A stretch of 45,994 nt of DNA from Pelagibacterales bacterium SAG-MED19 (GCA_014654035.1 JACWDQ010000009.1:1-45994); one strand, 5' to 3'. Numbered from the stretch's first letter, positions 17,753-27,826 are shown. The notes: generated from the sequence alone by a model not told the origin. Numbers and translations: made by a program.

Positions 17753-19781
17753 CGCGCTTACCAACATGATTAGCCTTACTTACAACGCCATTTGCTTCCA
17801 TCATATCTATTATTCTTGCTGCTCGATTATATCCAATCTGTAGTTTTCTTTGTAAAAACGATGTTGACGCTTTACCCTCTGATTTAATAATTTCAATAGC
17901 TGTTTCGTAAAGCTCATCTTTATCACCTTGATTTTTAGAATTTTCATTTATTTCTTTCTCATCAACAAAATTAAGTATTTCATCTACATAATCTGGCTCA
18001 GCTTGAGATCTCAAAAAATTATTAATTTTTTCAATTTCATTATCTGAGACAAAAGGAGCATGGATTCTAATTATACGATTAGCTGATGACATATAAAGCA
18101 TATCTCCTTTTCCTAATAGTTGTTCAGCTCCTTGTTCTCCTAATATTGTTCTACTATCTATTTTAGATGTAACTTGGAAAGAAATTCGAGTTGGAAAATT
18201 TGCTTTGATTGTTCCAGTTATTACGTCGACACTCGGTCTTTGTGTGGCCATGATAATATGAATACCAGCGGCACGTGCCATCTGAGATAGTTTTTGGATA
18301 TAATTTTCTATTTCTTTTCCAGCAACTAACATTAAATCCGACATCTCATCTACTACAACAACTATATAAGGCATTGGAAGTTTATGTTTTGCATTGTAGC
18401 TATCAATATTTCTAACTCCCTCTTTAGTCATAAGTCTATATCTACTCTCCATCTCTTTAACGACCCAACCTAGCACAGAGGCTGCCTTTTTGGCCTCAGT
18501 AATGACAGGACAAAGTAAATGAGGAATTCCTTCGTAAGTGGAAAGTTCAAGCATTTTTGGATCAATTAAAATAAATTTACATTTTTCAGGGGTATGCCTG
18601 TAAAGTAAAGAAAGAATAATCGTATTTATACAAACTGATTTTCCTGAACCAGTTGTTCCAGCTATTAGCAAATGTGGCATTGAAGCCAGGTCGCCAATAA
18701 TTGATGTTCCTGAAATATTTTTACCTAAAGCGATTGGTAACTTGATCTCTCTTTTTTTAAAGTTTTGGTTATTTAAAATTTCACTCAAATATACATTTTC
18801 TCTGGATAGATTCGGTAATTCTATTCCCACAGTGTTACTTCCAGGAATAATTGCTATACGAGCAGACTCCGAACTAGTATTTCTAGCTATGTCATCAGAA
18901 AGATTTATTATTTTTGAAACTTTGACACCAGCAGCAGGTTCAAATTCATTGAGGGTTACAACGGGTCCTCGACTTACTTTTTTTATATTTCCATTAACTC
19001 CAAAATCCAAAAGAATTTTTTCTAAAAAAGTTGAATCATTATTTTCATTATTGTCTGATCTTTTATTTTCTTTTTTAGATGGTAATTTTACTAAATCTAA
19101 AGAAGGTAAACTAAAAATTTTTTTATTTTTTTCGGAGCTTTTGTCAGCTTTTATAAAAGGCAAATCTTCTTGAATAAGATTTTTAATTTCATCTTGAGGA
19201 ATATATTCACTAATTATTTCATTCTTATTAGTATAATTTTTATCTTTAGGCTGGAACAAATATGAATATACATTTTTTAAAAAAAAGTAAAAAGTTTTAT
19301 AATTAAAATTAATACTTATTAAAAAAAATGAAATAATTAAAATGAGTAAAAAATAGTACAAAAAAATTTCAAAAGTGTTACCCAATTTATTTAAAAATAA
19401 ATCGTTGAAATAATTACCAACAAATCCACCATTTCCATTAATATATAATTGGAAATTATCACTGTAAAAATATCTGAAAAAAGAAGAACCGAATAAACAA
19501 TAGGGAATAATGTAAAATGTATTTTCAATAAATAAAAAAAATTCTTTTTTTTTAAAAATTAGAATTCCTGTGAAAATAAGAGTGAAAGGAACAAGGTATG
19601 ATATTAATCCAATAGATTGGAAGAACAGATCAGCTATATAACTTCCTCTAAAACCAATGAAATTTTCAATTTCAGTATTCTCTGGAAAAATGAAATTAGG
19701 GTCATTAGGTGAATAAGATATTAATGCAACAAATAACAAAATTCCAAAAAAAGAAAAAATTACGCCACTTATTTCGATCAA
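17742..19781 (-). CDS. ftsK: DNA translocase FtsK
   Basis: Septal DNA pump that clears the chromosome terminus and aids XerCD dimer resolution. Four N-terminal transmembrane helices lie within residues 1-160. The linker is short (about 175-255). The motor has Walker A IAGTTGSGKSV (about 373-383), Walker B PYIVVVVDEMSDLM and the conserved MATQRPSVDVITG. The C-terminal gamma winged helix begins with LYETAIEIIKSEG and contains LQRKLQIGYNRAARIID. Length 679 is at the low end because of the linker, consistent with genome streamlining. Confidence 0.97.
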   Translation of the reverse strand: MIEISGVIFSFFGILLFVALISYSPNDPNFIFPENTEIENFIGFRGSYIADLFFQSIGLISYLVPFTLIFTGILIFKKKEFFLFIENTFYIIPYCLFGSSFFRYFYSDNFQLYINGNGGFVGNYFNDLFLNKLGNTFEIFLYYFLLILIISFFLISINFNYKTFYFFLKNVYSYLFQPKDKNYTNKNEIISEYIPQDEIKNLIQEDLPFIKADKSSEKNKKIFSLPSLDLVKLPSKKENKRSDNNENNDSTFLEKILLDFGVNGNIKKVSRGPVVTLNEFEPAAGVKVSKIINLSDDIARNTSSESARIAIIPGSNTVGIELPNLSRENVYLSEILNNQNFKKREIKLPIALGKNISGTSIIGDLASMPHLLIAGTTGSGKSVCINTIILSLLYRHTPEKCKFILIDPKMLELSTYEGIPHLLCPVITEAKKAASVLGWVVKEMESRYRLMTKEGVRNIDSYNAKHKLPMPYIVVVVDEMSDLMLVAGKEIENYIQKLSQMARAAGIHIIMATQRPSVDVITGTIKANFPTRISFQVTSKIDSRTILGEQGAEQLLGKGDMLYMSSANRIIRIHAPFVSDNEIEKINNFLRSQAEPDYVDEILNFVDEKEINENSKNQGDKDELYETAIEIIKSEGKASTSFLQRKLQIGYNRAARIIDMMEANGVVSKANHVGKRDVL

Positions 19782-19896
19782 TCTTTTAATAACAAAAGTA
19801 AATGCACTATTAGCTATTTTTTTTTATATCCATATTCAATGAATCAAATTTAACACTTTGTATCATCTAATTTTTATTGTTAAAATTAAAAATATT

Positions 19897-20961
19897 ATGA
19901 AAGTATGTATAATTGGTGATGGAATTGTAAGCTTAACTTTAGCGAAAGCTCTAACAAATGAAGGCATATACGTAGACGTATATTCAAACAAAAATTTAAA
20001 AATTATTAATAAATCAAGAACTCTTGGTATTTCAAAAGCAAATGTAAATTTTTATAATAACAATATTCTCAATATCCAAAAATTATTATGGAAAGTAAAT
20101 AAAATTGAAATTTATAGTGAAAATTTAAAAAAAGAAAAGATATTAAATTTTGAAAATGAGGGTAAAGAACTTTTTTCAGTTATTAAAAATTATGACTTAT
20201 ATAATTTACTTGAGCAATCATTGTTAAATAATATTCTTTTTAAGAAAAAAAAAAATTGTAAAAATATCAATCCTGAAAATTATAAATTGGTAATAAATTG
20301 TGACATTAAAAGTTTTTTTTCAAAAAAATATTTTTTTAAAAAGATAGAAAAAAATTATAATAGTCTAGCTTTCACGTCTGTTATTGAACATGAAAAAATA
20401 GATAACAATACAGCGGTTCAAGTTTTTACAAAAAAAGGACCCTTAGCTTTTTTACCTATTTCAAAGGAAAAAACATCAGTTGTTTATTCTGTAAGAAAGT
20501 TAAAAGAGATAGATTTATCTGATGAATTAAAAAAATATAATATTAAATATAAAATAAAAAAAATAAATCCAATATCTAGTTTTGAATTGAAAGGTTCAAA
20601 TTTAAGAACCTATCATTATAAAAATATACTGGCATTTGGAGATCTATTGCATAAGCTTCATCCATTGGCAGGACAAGGATTTAATATGACAATTAGAGAT
20701 ATTAATATTTTGTTGAATTTGGTCAAATTTAATTTACGACATGGATTAGATATTAATAATCAAATTTGTTCTAATTTTGAAAATAAAAATAAACATAAAA
20801 ATTATCTTTTTTCTCATGGAATAGATTTCTTTTATGAGTTTTTTAATTTTGAAAGTAAAACAAAAAATAAAATTTTAAGTAAGTCAGTTCAGATTGTAGG
20901 AAAAAATAAATATTTTAATAAATTTTTTACAAACTTAGCAGACAAAGGATTAGTTATATAA
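19897..20961 (+). CDS. UbiH-like FAD-dependent monooxygenase
   Basis: Probably a ring hydroxylase of ubiquinone synthesis (UbiH/UbiF/UbiL family). I chose ATG at 19897 because the FAD-binding strand VCIIGDGIVSLTLAKAL then starts at residue 3; an earlier start at 19858 adds an unsupported tail. The second FAD block is AFGDLLHKLHPLAGQGFNMTIRD. At about 354 residues it is shorter than UbiH, and the middle is divergent. GDLLH replaces the common GDAAH, and GDG replaces the usual GAG start. Which ring position it hydroxylates cannot be told. Ends 2 bases before the convergent LON-domain gene. Confidence 0.82.
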   Translation: MKVCIIGDGIVSLTLAKALTNEGIYVDVYSNKNLKIINKSRTLGISKANVNFYNNNILNIQKLLWKVNKIEIYSENLKKEKILNFENEGKELFSVIKNYDLYNLLEQSLLNNILFKKKKNCKNINPENYKLVINCDIKSFFSKKYFFKKIEKNYNSLAFTSVIEHEKIDNNTAVQVFTKKGPLAFLPISKEKTSVVYSVRKLKEIDLSDELKKYNIKYKIKKINPISSFELKGSNLRTYHYKNILAFGDLLHKLHPLAGQGFNMTIRDINILLNLVKFNLRHGLDINNQICSNFENKNKHKNYLFSHGIDFFYEFFNFESKTKNKILSKSVQIVGKNKYFNKFFTNLADKGLVI

Positions 20962-20963
20962 AA

Positions 20964-21596
20964 TTATTGAATTGTTGTATTATTATATTGATCAAATGTA
21001 TAAGTAGCTAAAATTTCAGAAATTTTAGTTTTTCTGACATCTAAATTTTTTGTTTCAAGTAAAACTTGTTTTTCTTCAAGAGTAAAAGGAGAAGCCATCG
21101 CGAGCGCGTTAATGGTCTCATCTAAGTTTTGTTTTTCTAATTCTTTCCAGTTAATTATAAATCCTTTTTTTTCAAATAAGTCTTTTAAATCTTTAAAAAT
21201 TAATTCGAGATCAGAAAATTTTAGTTTTTCTTTTTTATCATTAAGATCATGTAAATAATCTTGAAAAGAAATTTCACATTCACGATACTTTTTATTTGAT
21301 GAGATTTCTTTAACAATTTTAAATCTAATGACTCCCCTTAGTTCGATTAAAAGTCTATCATTTTGGGTTTCTTTAAAGCTCGTAATTTTTCCCAAACAAC
21401 CGATCTTGTGAAGATCCTCTAAATTATCTTTCTTACTTTTTGGTTGAACCATACCAATAAATTTATCTGATTTCATACTATCATTAACCATGTCCAAATA
21501 TCTTGGTTCAAAAATATTTAAAGGAACTGTTGTTTTAGGAAAAATAATAAAATCACTCAAAGGAAAAATAGGTATTTTTTTTGGTAGGTTGTTCAT
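20964..21596 (-). CDS. LON substrate-binding domain protein
   Basis: Stand-alone Lon N-terminal-like domain without ATPase or protease parts. The N-terminus KIPIFPLSDFIIFPKTTVPLNIFEPRY (in part IFPLSDFIIFPKT and LNIFEPRYLDMV) is the diagnostic block. GCLGKITSF and RGVIRFKIV match the beta core, and the last third is helical (LDETINALAMASPFTLEEKQ, part). 210 residues is typical of this family in alphaproteobacteria. Function is unknown; substrate recognition for proteolysis is inferred only from the domain name. Confidence 0.9.
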   Translation of the reverse strand: MNNLPKKIPIFPLSDFIIFPKTTVPLNIFEPRYLDMVNDSMKSDKFIGMVQPKSKKDNLEDLHKIGCLGKITSFKETQNDRLLIELRGVIRFKIVKEISSNKKYRECEISFQDYLHDLNDKKEKLKFSDLELIFKDLKDLFEKKGFIINWKELEKQNLDETINALAMASPFTLEEKQVLLETKNLDVRKTKISEILATYTFDQYNNTTIQ

Positions 21597-21632
21597 GTTT
21601 TATCTAGTATTTTATTTTAAGTATAACATTAA

Positions 21633-23120
21633 ATGGATAATACAAAAAATCTAATTCTTGAGGCAAAAGAACTCTATTCAAAGAAAAGTTACTTTGAAGC
21701 AAAATCTTGTCTATTGAAAGTTTTTGAAAATTTTAATTTAGATATAAAGCTCAAAATGAACCTATATGTTTTAATATCAGATATATATTATAAGATTAAT
21801 GAATTTGAAAATGCAGAAAACTATTTATTAAAGTATTTAAAAGAAGATAGATCAAATTCAAACATATTTAATTTGTTAGGAAATGTTTATCTAAAAAAAA
21901 GAGACTTTAAAAATTCTGAAAAAAGTTACCTAGAGTCAGAAAAATTAGATAAAAATAATGAGACTGCTATTTTTAATTTAGCAATATTATATCATAACTT
22001 GGGCAAGAAAAAGGAAGCTATATCATTTTATAAAAAAATATTAATTAAAAATCCAAAAAAAATTGGCATCTTATTTAATTTAGCGAGTTTAGATAAAACA
22101 ATAATTAATGAAGAAAAAATTTCATTTTTAAAAAAAATAATTAATGATAATAAATTAAATCATTTTGATATGGCATCATGTTATTTTCTGATTGCAGAAA
22201 ATGAAAAAAAGAAAAAAAATTTTAAAGATGAAATTAATTTATTGTCTAGTGCTAATAAACTGTCTTTTAGATCTAATGAAAAAAAAAATATTCAATTAAA
22301 TGAATATTGGCTAAAAATTATTCCAAAAAAATTTAATAAGATAGAGTTTAAAAAAAAATATGCAAATACAGATAATACAAAAAATTTTTATCCAATTTTT
22401 ATAATTGGTTTACCAAGATGTGGCTCAACTTTAATAGAATCAATCATTTCTTCTGGAAAAGATAAAGTTGAAAATTTAGGTGAAACAAATTTAGTAAATT
22501 GGGCATTTTTAAATACCAATAGAGATTTTCTTAAATTAATTGATAATAAAAAAAAAATTATCATCGACTATAATCTGACTGCCAAAAAATTAATAGGTTC
22601 GATTGATAACCTCATTATTAATAAAAATAATGATATTTATTTTTCCGAAAAATCTCTAGAAAATTTTTATTATATCGAATTAATATTAAATATTTATCCA
22701 AATGCAAAATTTATAAATCCTTATAGAAATATTATTGATAATACTTTTGCAATTTATAAACAATTTTTATCAAATATTTCATGGTCGCATTCACTAGAAA
22801 ATATTCTTTTGTATTTTGATAATTATTTCTCTACGATTAATTATTTTAAACAAAAATACTCAGATAAAATCTTTTCAATATCTCTTGAGGAATTTTCAAA
22901 TGACCCTAAAAATTCTGCTATGGAAATTTATAAATTTTGTAATTTAAGATGGGATGAAAAATGTTTAGATTTTTATAAAAGAGATGATTTATTTACAAAT
23001 ACAGCAAGTATTAACCAAATAAGAAGTGCAGTGCAAAAATATGATTTAAGCAAATATGAAGCATACAAAGGAATGTTAAATAAGTATCTTAAAAAATATA
23101 GTTGGTTAAATAATAATTAA
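21633..23120 (+). CDS. TPR repeat protein fused to a sulfotransferase domain
   Basis: Residues 1-230 are helical TPR-like repeats, for example NIFNLLGNVYLKKRDFKNSEKSY and ETAIFNLAILYHNLGKKKEA (both in part). Residues from 255 form a sulfotransferase domain: the PAPS 5'-phosphosulfate loop IIGLPRCGSTLIESI is at about 257-271, and the 3'-phosphate region is FINPYRNIIDNTFAIYKQF. The C-terminal RSAVQKYDLSKYEAY is common in this protein class. The acceptor is unknown; no export signal is seen. Multi-exon-like fusions are not implied; this is a single continuous frame of 495 residues. Confidence 0.85.
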   Translation: MDNTKNLILEAKELYSKKSYFEAKSCLLKVFENFNLDIKLKMNLYVLISDIYYKINEFENAENYLLKYLKEDRSNSNIFNLLGNVYLKKRDFKNSEKSYLESEKLDKNNETAIFNLAILYHNLGKKKEAISFYKKILIKNPKKIGILFNLASLDKTIINEEKISFLKKIINDNKLNHFDMASCYFLIAENEKKKKNFKDEINLLSSANKLSFRSNEKKNIQLNEYWLKIIPKKFNKIEFKKKYANTDNTKNFYPIFIIGLPRCGSTLIESIISSGKDKVENLGETNLVNWAFLNTNRDFLKLIDNKKKIIIDYNLTAKKLIGSIDNLIINKNNDIYFSEKSLENFYYIELILNIYPNAKFINPYRNIIDNTFAIYKQFLSNISWSHSLENILLYFDNYFSTINYFKQKYSDKIFSISLEEFSNDPKNSAMEIYKFCNLRWDEKCLDFYKRDDLFTNTASINQIRSAVQKYDLSKYEAYKGMLNKYLKKYSWLNNN

Positions 23121-23142
23121 TTTGGGTTTTATATTTTTCTTA

Positions 23143-23171
23143 TTGCCTATAATAAAAAAAATCGCTATCAA
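23143..23171 (+). promoter_or_regulatory. Possible sigma70-type promoter for tRNA-Gly
   Basis: TTGCCT at 23143-23148 and TATCAA at 23166-23171 are separated by 17 bases and placed 14 bases before the tRNA 5' end. Each hexamer matches consensus at 4 of 6 positions. AT-rich sequence gives many such matches, so position is the main support. Confidence 0.35.
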
Positions 23172-23185
23172 TAAATAGTTTATAA

Positions 23186-23260
23186 GCGGGCATAGCTCAG
23201 TGGTAGAGCGTCTCGTTGCCAACGAGAAGGTCGAGGGTTCGACCCCCTTTGCCCGCTCCA
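23186..23260 (+). tRNA. tRNA-Gly (anticodon GCC)
   Basis: Complete cloverleaf, 75 bases with encoded CCA. The acceptor stem GCGGGCA pairs with TGCCCGC. The D arm is GCTCAGTGGTAGAGC. The anticodon stem TCTCG/CGAGA encloses the loop TTGCCAA with GCC. The T arm is GAGGGTTCGACCCC. The discriminator is T, followed by CCA at 23258-23260. Stands between the TPR-sulfotransferase gene and phhB. Confidence 0.97.
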
Positions 23261-23268
23261 ACTAATTT

Positions 23269-23613
23269 ATGAATGATTTAATTAAAAAAAAATGTGTTCC
23301 ATGTGAAGGTGGAGTTAAAGCTTTTGATATTTCGGAAATACATAAATATCAAAAAAAGGTAGATGGTTGGGATGTTATTAAAAACAAAACTAATGTTTAT
23401 TTATTAGAAAAGAATTTTAAGTTTAAAAATTTTTTAGAAAGTCAAAAATTTGTAAATGAGGTTGGAAAAATATCTGAGGAAGAATCACATCACCCTGATA
23501 TTTTCTTTGGTTGGGGTTATGCAAAAATAAATATCACAACACATTCAATTGAAGGTTTATCAGAGAATGATTTTATTTTAGCAGCAAAAATTGATAAAAT
23601 AATTAATGTTTAA
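23269..23613 (+). CDS. phhB: 4a-hydroxytetrahydrobiopterin dehydratase
   Basis: Pterin-4a-carbinolamine dehydratase, which regenerates the pterin cofactor of aromatic amino acid hydroxylases; a DCoH-like scaffold role is also known. N-terminal KKCVPCEGGVKAF is followed by the W of VDGWDVI. The active-site block EESHHPDIFFGWGYAKI and THSIEGLSENDFILAAKID are diagnostic. Length 114 is normal. Starts 8 bases after the tRNA and overlaps the convergent purH by 11 bases. No phenylalanine hydroxylase is seen in the window. Confidence 0.94.
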   Translation: MNDLIKKKCVPCEGGVKAFDISEIHKYQKKVDGWDVIKNKTNVYLLEKNFKFKNFLESQKFVNEVGKISEEESHHPDIFFGWGYAKINITTHSIEGLSENDFILAAKIDKIINV

Positions 23614-25160
23614 AATGTCTTGTTTTGGAAAAAACTAACACAGTGTTAGTTAAATTAGCAAATTTTATAATTTCTTTATCTCTTATTGATCCCGAAGGTT
23701 GAATAACGGCCGTAACTCCAGATTGAACTAATTTTTCAATTCCATCTATAAATGGAAAAAAAGCATCTGAGGCAGCAACAATTTCATCTTTCGGAGAAGT
23801 AAATTTTTTCATTTTATTAATAGCAATTTGACAGCTATCAAGTCTACTTGGTTGGCCAGATCCAATACCTAAAGTGGTTTTATTGCTTGCCAATACAATG
23901 GCATTAGATTTTACAAAACGACAAATGTTAAAAGCAAATAATAAGTTATCAAATTGTAATTTAGTTGGTTTCCTTTTCGAAACAATTTTAAAGTCTTTCT
24001 TTGAAAATATTTTATTATCCTCTGTCTGAATTAGAAAAGAATCATTTACAGAGTTAATTTTTATAATTTCATTAAAAGATAATCTTGAAGCATCAATGAG
24101 TCTTAAGTTTTTCTTTGTTTTTAATAATTTAAGAGCATTTTTATCAAAACCATTAGCTATAATTACCTCAAGAAAAACTTTTGTGAGTTCTAAAGCCAAG
24201 TTTTTTTTAATTTTAAAATTGCAAGAAATAATTCCTCCAAAAGCACTTGTTGGATCACAATTTAAAGCAGATCTATAGCTTTCTAAATTATTTTTTTTAA
24301 TTGAAACCCCACAAGGGTTTGCATGTTTTACAATTACAGTACCAATATTCTTAGGCAACGATTTCGAAATTGATAAAGCAGAAAATATATCATTGTAATT
24401 ATTATAACTTAATTGCTTGCCATGAATTTTATTAATCTTTAATTTTTTGTTTTGAGAGTAAATAGCACTTTCTTGATGAGGGTTTTCACCATACCTTAAT
24501 TTTTCAATTAAATTTGAGTAAATAGTTTTTTTTTGAGGAAAATGAATATTTGAAATTTTATTAAAGTAATTCGATATTACCGAGTCGTAATATGCAGTTT
24601 CTGAAAAAGCTAATTGAGACATTTTATATCTAAAATCTAATGAGGTTGATCCTTTACCAATTTTCAATTCATTTATTAAATCTAGATATTGATCTGGAGA
24701 TGTAATTACAGTAACGTCATTATAATTCTTTGCAGCTGCCCTCACCATTGTCGGCCCACCAATATCAATATTTTCTATAATTTTTTTTATGATTTTGAGT
24801 TGAATTAATAGTTTTTTCGAATGGATAAAAGTTAACTATAACTAAATCAATATTTTCAAAATTATTATTTTTCATCTCTTTTAAATGAGATTTATTGTTT
24901 CTTTTATTTAAAATACCTGCGTGAATTTTAGGATGTAAAGTTTTTACCCTTCCATCTAGTACCTCAGGACTTTCACTAAAATCCGAAACTTCAATACAAC
25001 TAAATTTAAGCTTTTTAATCGCTTTGTAAGTTCCACCAGAACTTATTAATTTAATTTTATTCTTTTTAAGAGCCTTCAAAAGATTATTTAAATTTGATTT
25101 ATCCGATACAGAAATTAATGCAGTGCGTATCTTTTTTATTATATTTTTTTTATTTCCCAT
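23603..25160 (-). CDS. purH: Bifunctional AICAR transformylase / IMP cyclohydrolase, frameshifted
   Basis: Last two steps of IMP synthesis. The upstream frame (25160-24765) encodes most of the cyclohydrolase domain: ALISVSDKSNL, LISSGGTYKAI, and DGRVKTLHPKIHAG. It breaks at a T8 run at 24781-24788 (A8 on the coding strand). Removing one base restores ENIDIGGPTMVRAAAKNY. The downstream frame then carries the transformylase with LRYGENPHQESA, VKHANPCGVS, DPTSAFGG, SDAFFPF and the C-terminal PSGSIRDKEII. The joined product is 518 residues, as expected. A true loss would leave no other visible route to IMP here, so sequence error or slippage is likelier. Confidence 0.93.
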
Positions 25161-26744
25161 TTAATTCTTTCATTTTGAGTACTTGAAATACCAGAAATCA
25201 AAATATTTTGATTAACTTTGTATAAATTTTTAATACCGAAATATAAACCATTATCAATATTTATATCGTAATTATCACATGTAAACCTCCATCCTTCATT
25301 TTCTAATTCAATTAAGATTGTTTTATTATCCTGAGTTTTCATTAATTTAACATTTGGTTCCATATGAAAACGTATATCAAACTTATAATTATTATTAGTT
25401 TTTTTAATTATTTTATCAGTTCCAACAAAAATCATTTGTTTTGGAAAAAATTCAATATCTCTTTCATGAATTGTATTATATTTTTTTTGGTAACCATCAT
25501 GAGCTGCACTTATTTTCCAGTAATTTGGTTCAAAAATTGTTTTTTTTTTTATTACTTTTAAACCCTTTTTAATTAATAGAAAGTTTTGAACTTTTGAAAA
25601 CTTGCAGGAAGAATTATCATCGAGAACAAGAGTATTATGTACTGCAGAAGATTTTGATAACTCGTTTAGTTTCAAACCAGTTTTATGGTATCCACAATTG
25701 CTAATTAATTTATTCCCATTAGATGTAATCTCAAAAGATAAGGCTCCTGATTGATAATCTCTCGAAAATTCTGAATAGGGTGAAGAACCAGTGTCCATCG
25801 TAAGACATATTTTTTTATTTCTAAAAATAATATATCCACCGAAATCTTGATTTTCATTTTTAAATTTATAACCAAATCTTTTAAGATAATTATCAAATAC
25901 ACTGTTATCTGAAATATTATTTCCATTATATAAGATATTGGTGTTAGTATTTTGCCATATAAATGAATAACCTTGTCCTAGGTGGTAAATAGTTTCATCA
26001 ATTTGTTCAGGTATGTTAATTTGAGCTTCTTTGAACCATTCCCTTATTAAAACAAAATATTTAAGATAAAAAACTAATTGTTTAATATTTCTTGATTTTG
26101 GAAAACCATTATTATCCAAAGAAATTTTTGAAATTTTTTTTAATTGATTTAATCCGAAAGAAAGATATTTTTTCTCATCCTGATAAGACAATCCTACTAG
26201 AATTATAGATGCACAACCAATTAACTTATCATCTACTAGTTCTGATCTTTTTATTTCATTAATTAAATGATTTGTTTGTTTTTGAATTATCGTATTAAAT
26301 TTTTTTTTATATTCTATGCTACCTTCCTCAAATGTAAGACTATGATACGATAACCATGCTATTATTCTTTTTGAGGTTAAATCAAAGTCCCAGCTTTCGT
26401 CGTTATACTTTTGATTAAAATCAATCCAATTTTTAATAACCAATTGTGTTTTTTTGTTTTGAAGATTTTAGATCTAGACTAAAAAGCCAATAAAAACTAT
26501 TTAACTGTTTAAAATCTTTATCGTTTATATTGTTACGATTCCAAATTTCATCTAAAGAAAAATCTTCAATTCTTTTTTTTTTCTTTTGATATTTAATTAG
26601 AGATGACAGTAAATGTGGGCTGGGCTTGTAAATTATATTTTCATTATTTGTCTTAGAAATTTTTTGATCATAAAAATTAGATCTTAGATAAAATTTTCTT
26701 AATTGATTAATAATATTTAAGACAAATTGATTTACATAAATCAT
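25139..26744 (-). CDS. Heparinase II/III-like protein, frameshifted
   Basis: Resembles the alphaproteobacterial heparinase II/III family usually found beside purH. The first frame (26744-26433) covers the N-terminus through FYWLFSLDLKSSKQK. It stops after a T7 run at 26449-26455; removing one base continues as TQLVIKNWIDFNQKY and on through WDFDLTSKRIIAWLSYH. Later blocks include the beta-sandwich NKLISNCGYHKTG and SSAVHNTLVLDD. Joined length is about 534. The natural polymer is unknown, and no signal peptide is obvious. Overlaps purH by 22 bases and lies 4 bases after rpe. Confidence 0.82.
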
Positions 26745-26748
26745 GAAA

Positions 26749-27408
26749 TTACTTTGATTTTAATAATTCAATATTCTTTTTAATATCTCCATCATTGCTT
26801 TTAAAAATTGTGGTTCCAGAAACTAAAATATTCGCACCTGCTTCAATTGCCATCTGAGAATTTTCAAAGTTTATTCCACCATCAATTTCAATATCAAAAT
26901 TAAGTTTTTTATTATTTTGTATCTTTTTCAATTCTCTTATTTTATCTAAAACTTCTGGCATAAATTTTTGTCCACCAAATCCTGGATTAACACTCATAAT
27001 AAGTACTAAATCTATTTGATCTAAAAAATCTATAATTACATCGGTTTTAGTTTTAGGGTTAAGAGACACACCAACTTTTTTATTCAATTCTTTAATTTTT
27101 AAAATTGATGATTTTAAATTATCAGTTGCTTCTGGGTGTATTGTAATTATATCTGCTCCTGCATCTGAATATGCTTCAATATATTTATGAACAGGTGAAA
27201 TCATCAAATGAACATCAAATATTAATGAAGAGTATTTTTTTAAAGCTTTAATAACTGGAGGGCCAATTGTTAAATTAGGAACAAAATGACCATCCATAAC
27301 ATCTACATGGATCATATCTGCTCCACATTTCTCTAGTTTCTCTATCTCATTTCCTAATTGACTAAAATCAGCTGACAAAATTGATGGTGAAATTTGTATT
27401 TTTTTCAT
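26749..27408 (-). CDS. rpe: Ribulose-phosphate 3-epimerase
   Basis: TIM-barrel epimerase linking ribulose 5-phosphate and xylulose 5-phosphate. Signature blocks are ISPSILSADFSQLG, MIHVDVMDGHFVPNLTIGP with the metal-binding His and Asp, LIFDVHLMI, MSVNPGFGGQKF, and DIEIDGGINFEN. Length 219 is normal. Upstream neighbour of the heparinase-like gene and purH on the same strand. Confidence 0.98.
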   Translation of the reverse strand: MKKIQISPSILSADFSQLGNEIEKLEKCGADMIHVDVMDGHFVPNLTIGPPVIKALKKYSSLIFDVHLMISPVHKYIEAYSDAGADIITIHPEATDNLKSSILKIKELNKKVGVSLNPKTKTDVIIDFLDQIDLVLIMSVNPGFGGQKFMPEVLDKIRELKKIQNNKKLNFDIEIDGGINFENSQMAIEAGANILVSGTTIFKSNDGDIKKNIELLKSK

Positions 27409-27436
27409 TGATTACTAGTTTAACTAGTATCAATTT

Positions 27437-27793
27437 TTAAAATTTAATTGAATTAAAAAATTGGTAAATTTGTCTCGAAATTTCACTTTCCAAAGGAAAA
27501 GATAGCATACCCATTACAGAATAACCCAAAACCCAAGGCATTAGATAAAATCTAATCATAAAGAAAAACCAGGCTACAAATAATGGAACTAAAGGTTGGA
27601 TTATGAATGAAGGTGTTAAGGGCTTAAAAATACGAATTATAGGATCAGTAAATTTAACAAAGACCCTCATAAAAAAAAATTGTGAGTCTTCTTTTTGAAA
27701 GATATTCATTGCAACTCTTCCAATCAAAGTCCACATGATCACTCCTAGAATATAATCAATTATATAGATTAAGGGATGAAAGTTAGCAGACAT
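27437..27793 (-). CDS. YggT-family membrane protein
   Basis: Small integral membrane protein. Two hydrophobic spans (about 8-27 and 64-92) flank the family block FVKFTDPIIRIFKPLTPSFI. The role of YggT proteins is not settled; osmotic-stress and cell-envelope roles have been proposed. 118 residues. A second, distinct YggT lies at 37028. Separated from the symporter genes by the terminator hairpin at 27827-27850. Confidence 0.85.
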   Translation of the reverse strand: MSANFHPLIYIIDYILGVIMWTLIGRVAMNIFQKEDSQFFFMRVFVKFTDPIIRIFKPLTPSFIIQPLVPLFVAWFFFMIRFYLMPWVLGYSVMGMLSFPLESEISRQIYQFFNSIKF

Positions 27794-27826
27794 TTAGAAT
27801 TTATATTGGAAAAAAGTAGAGATTAA

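Noticed and set aside
18742-19173. Open frame of 143 codons antisense to ftsK
   Set aside because: Lies wholly inside a well-supported gene, has no family-like motif, and its composition mirrors the opposite strand.
24749-25160. Separate small gene upstream of a truncated purH
   Set aside because: The product is plainly the PurH N-terminal cyclohydrolase part, continuous with the downstream frame after a one-base correction.
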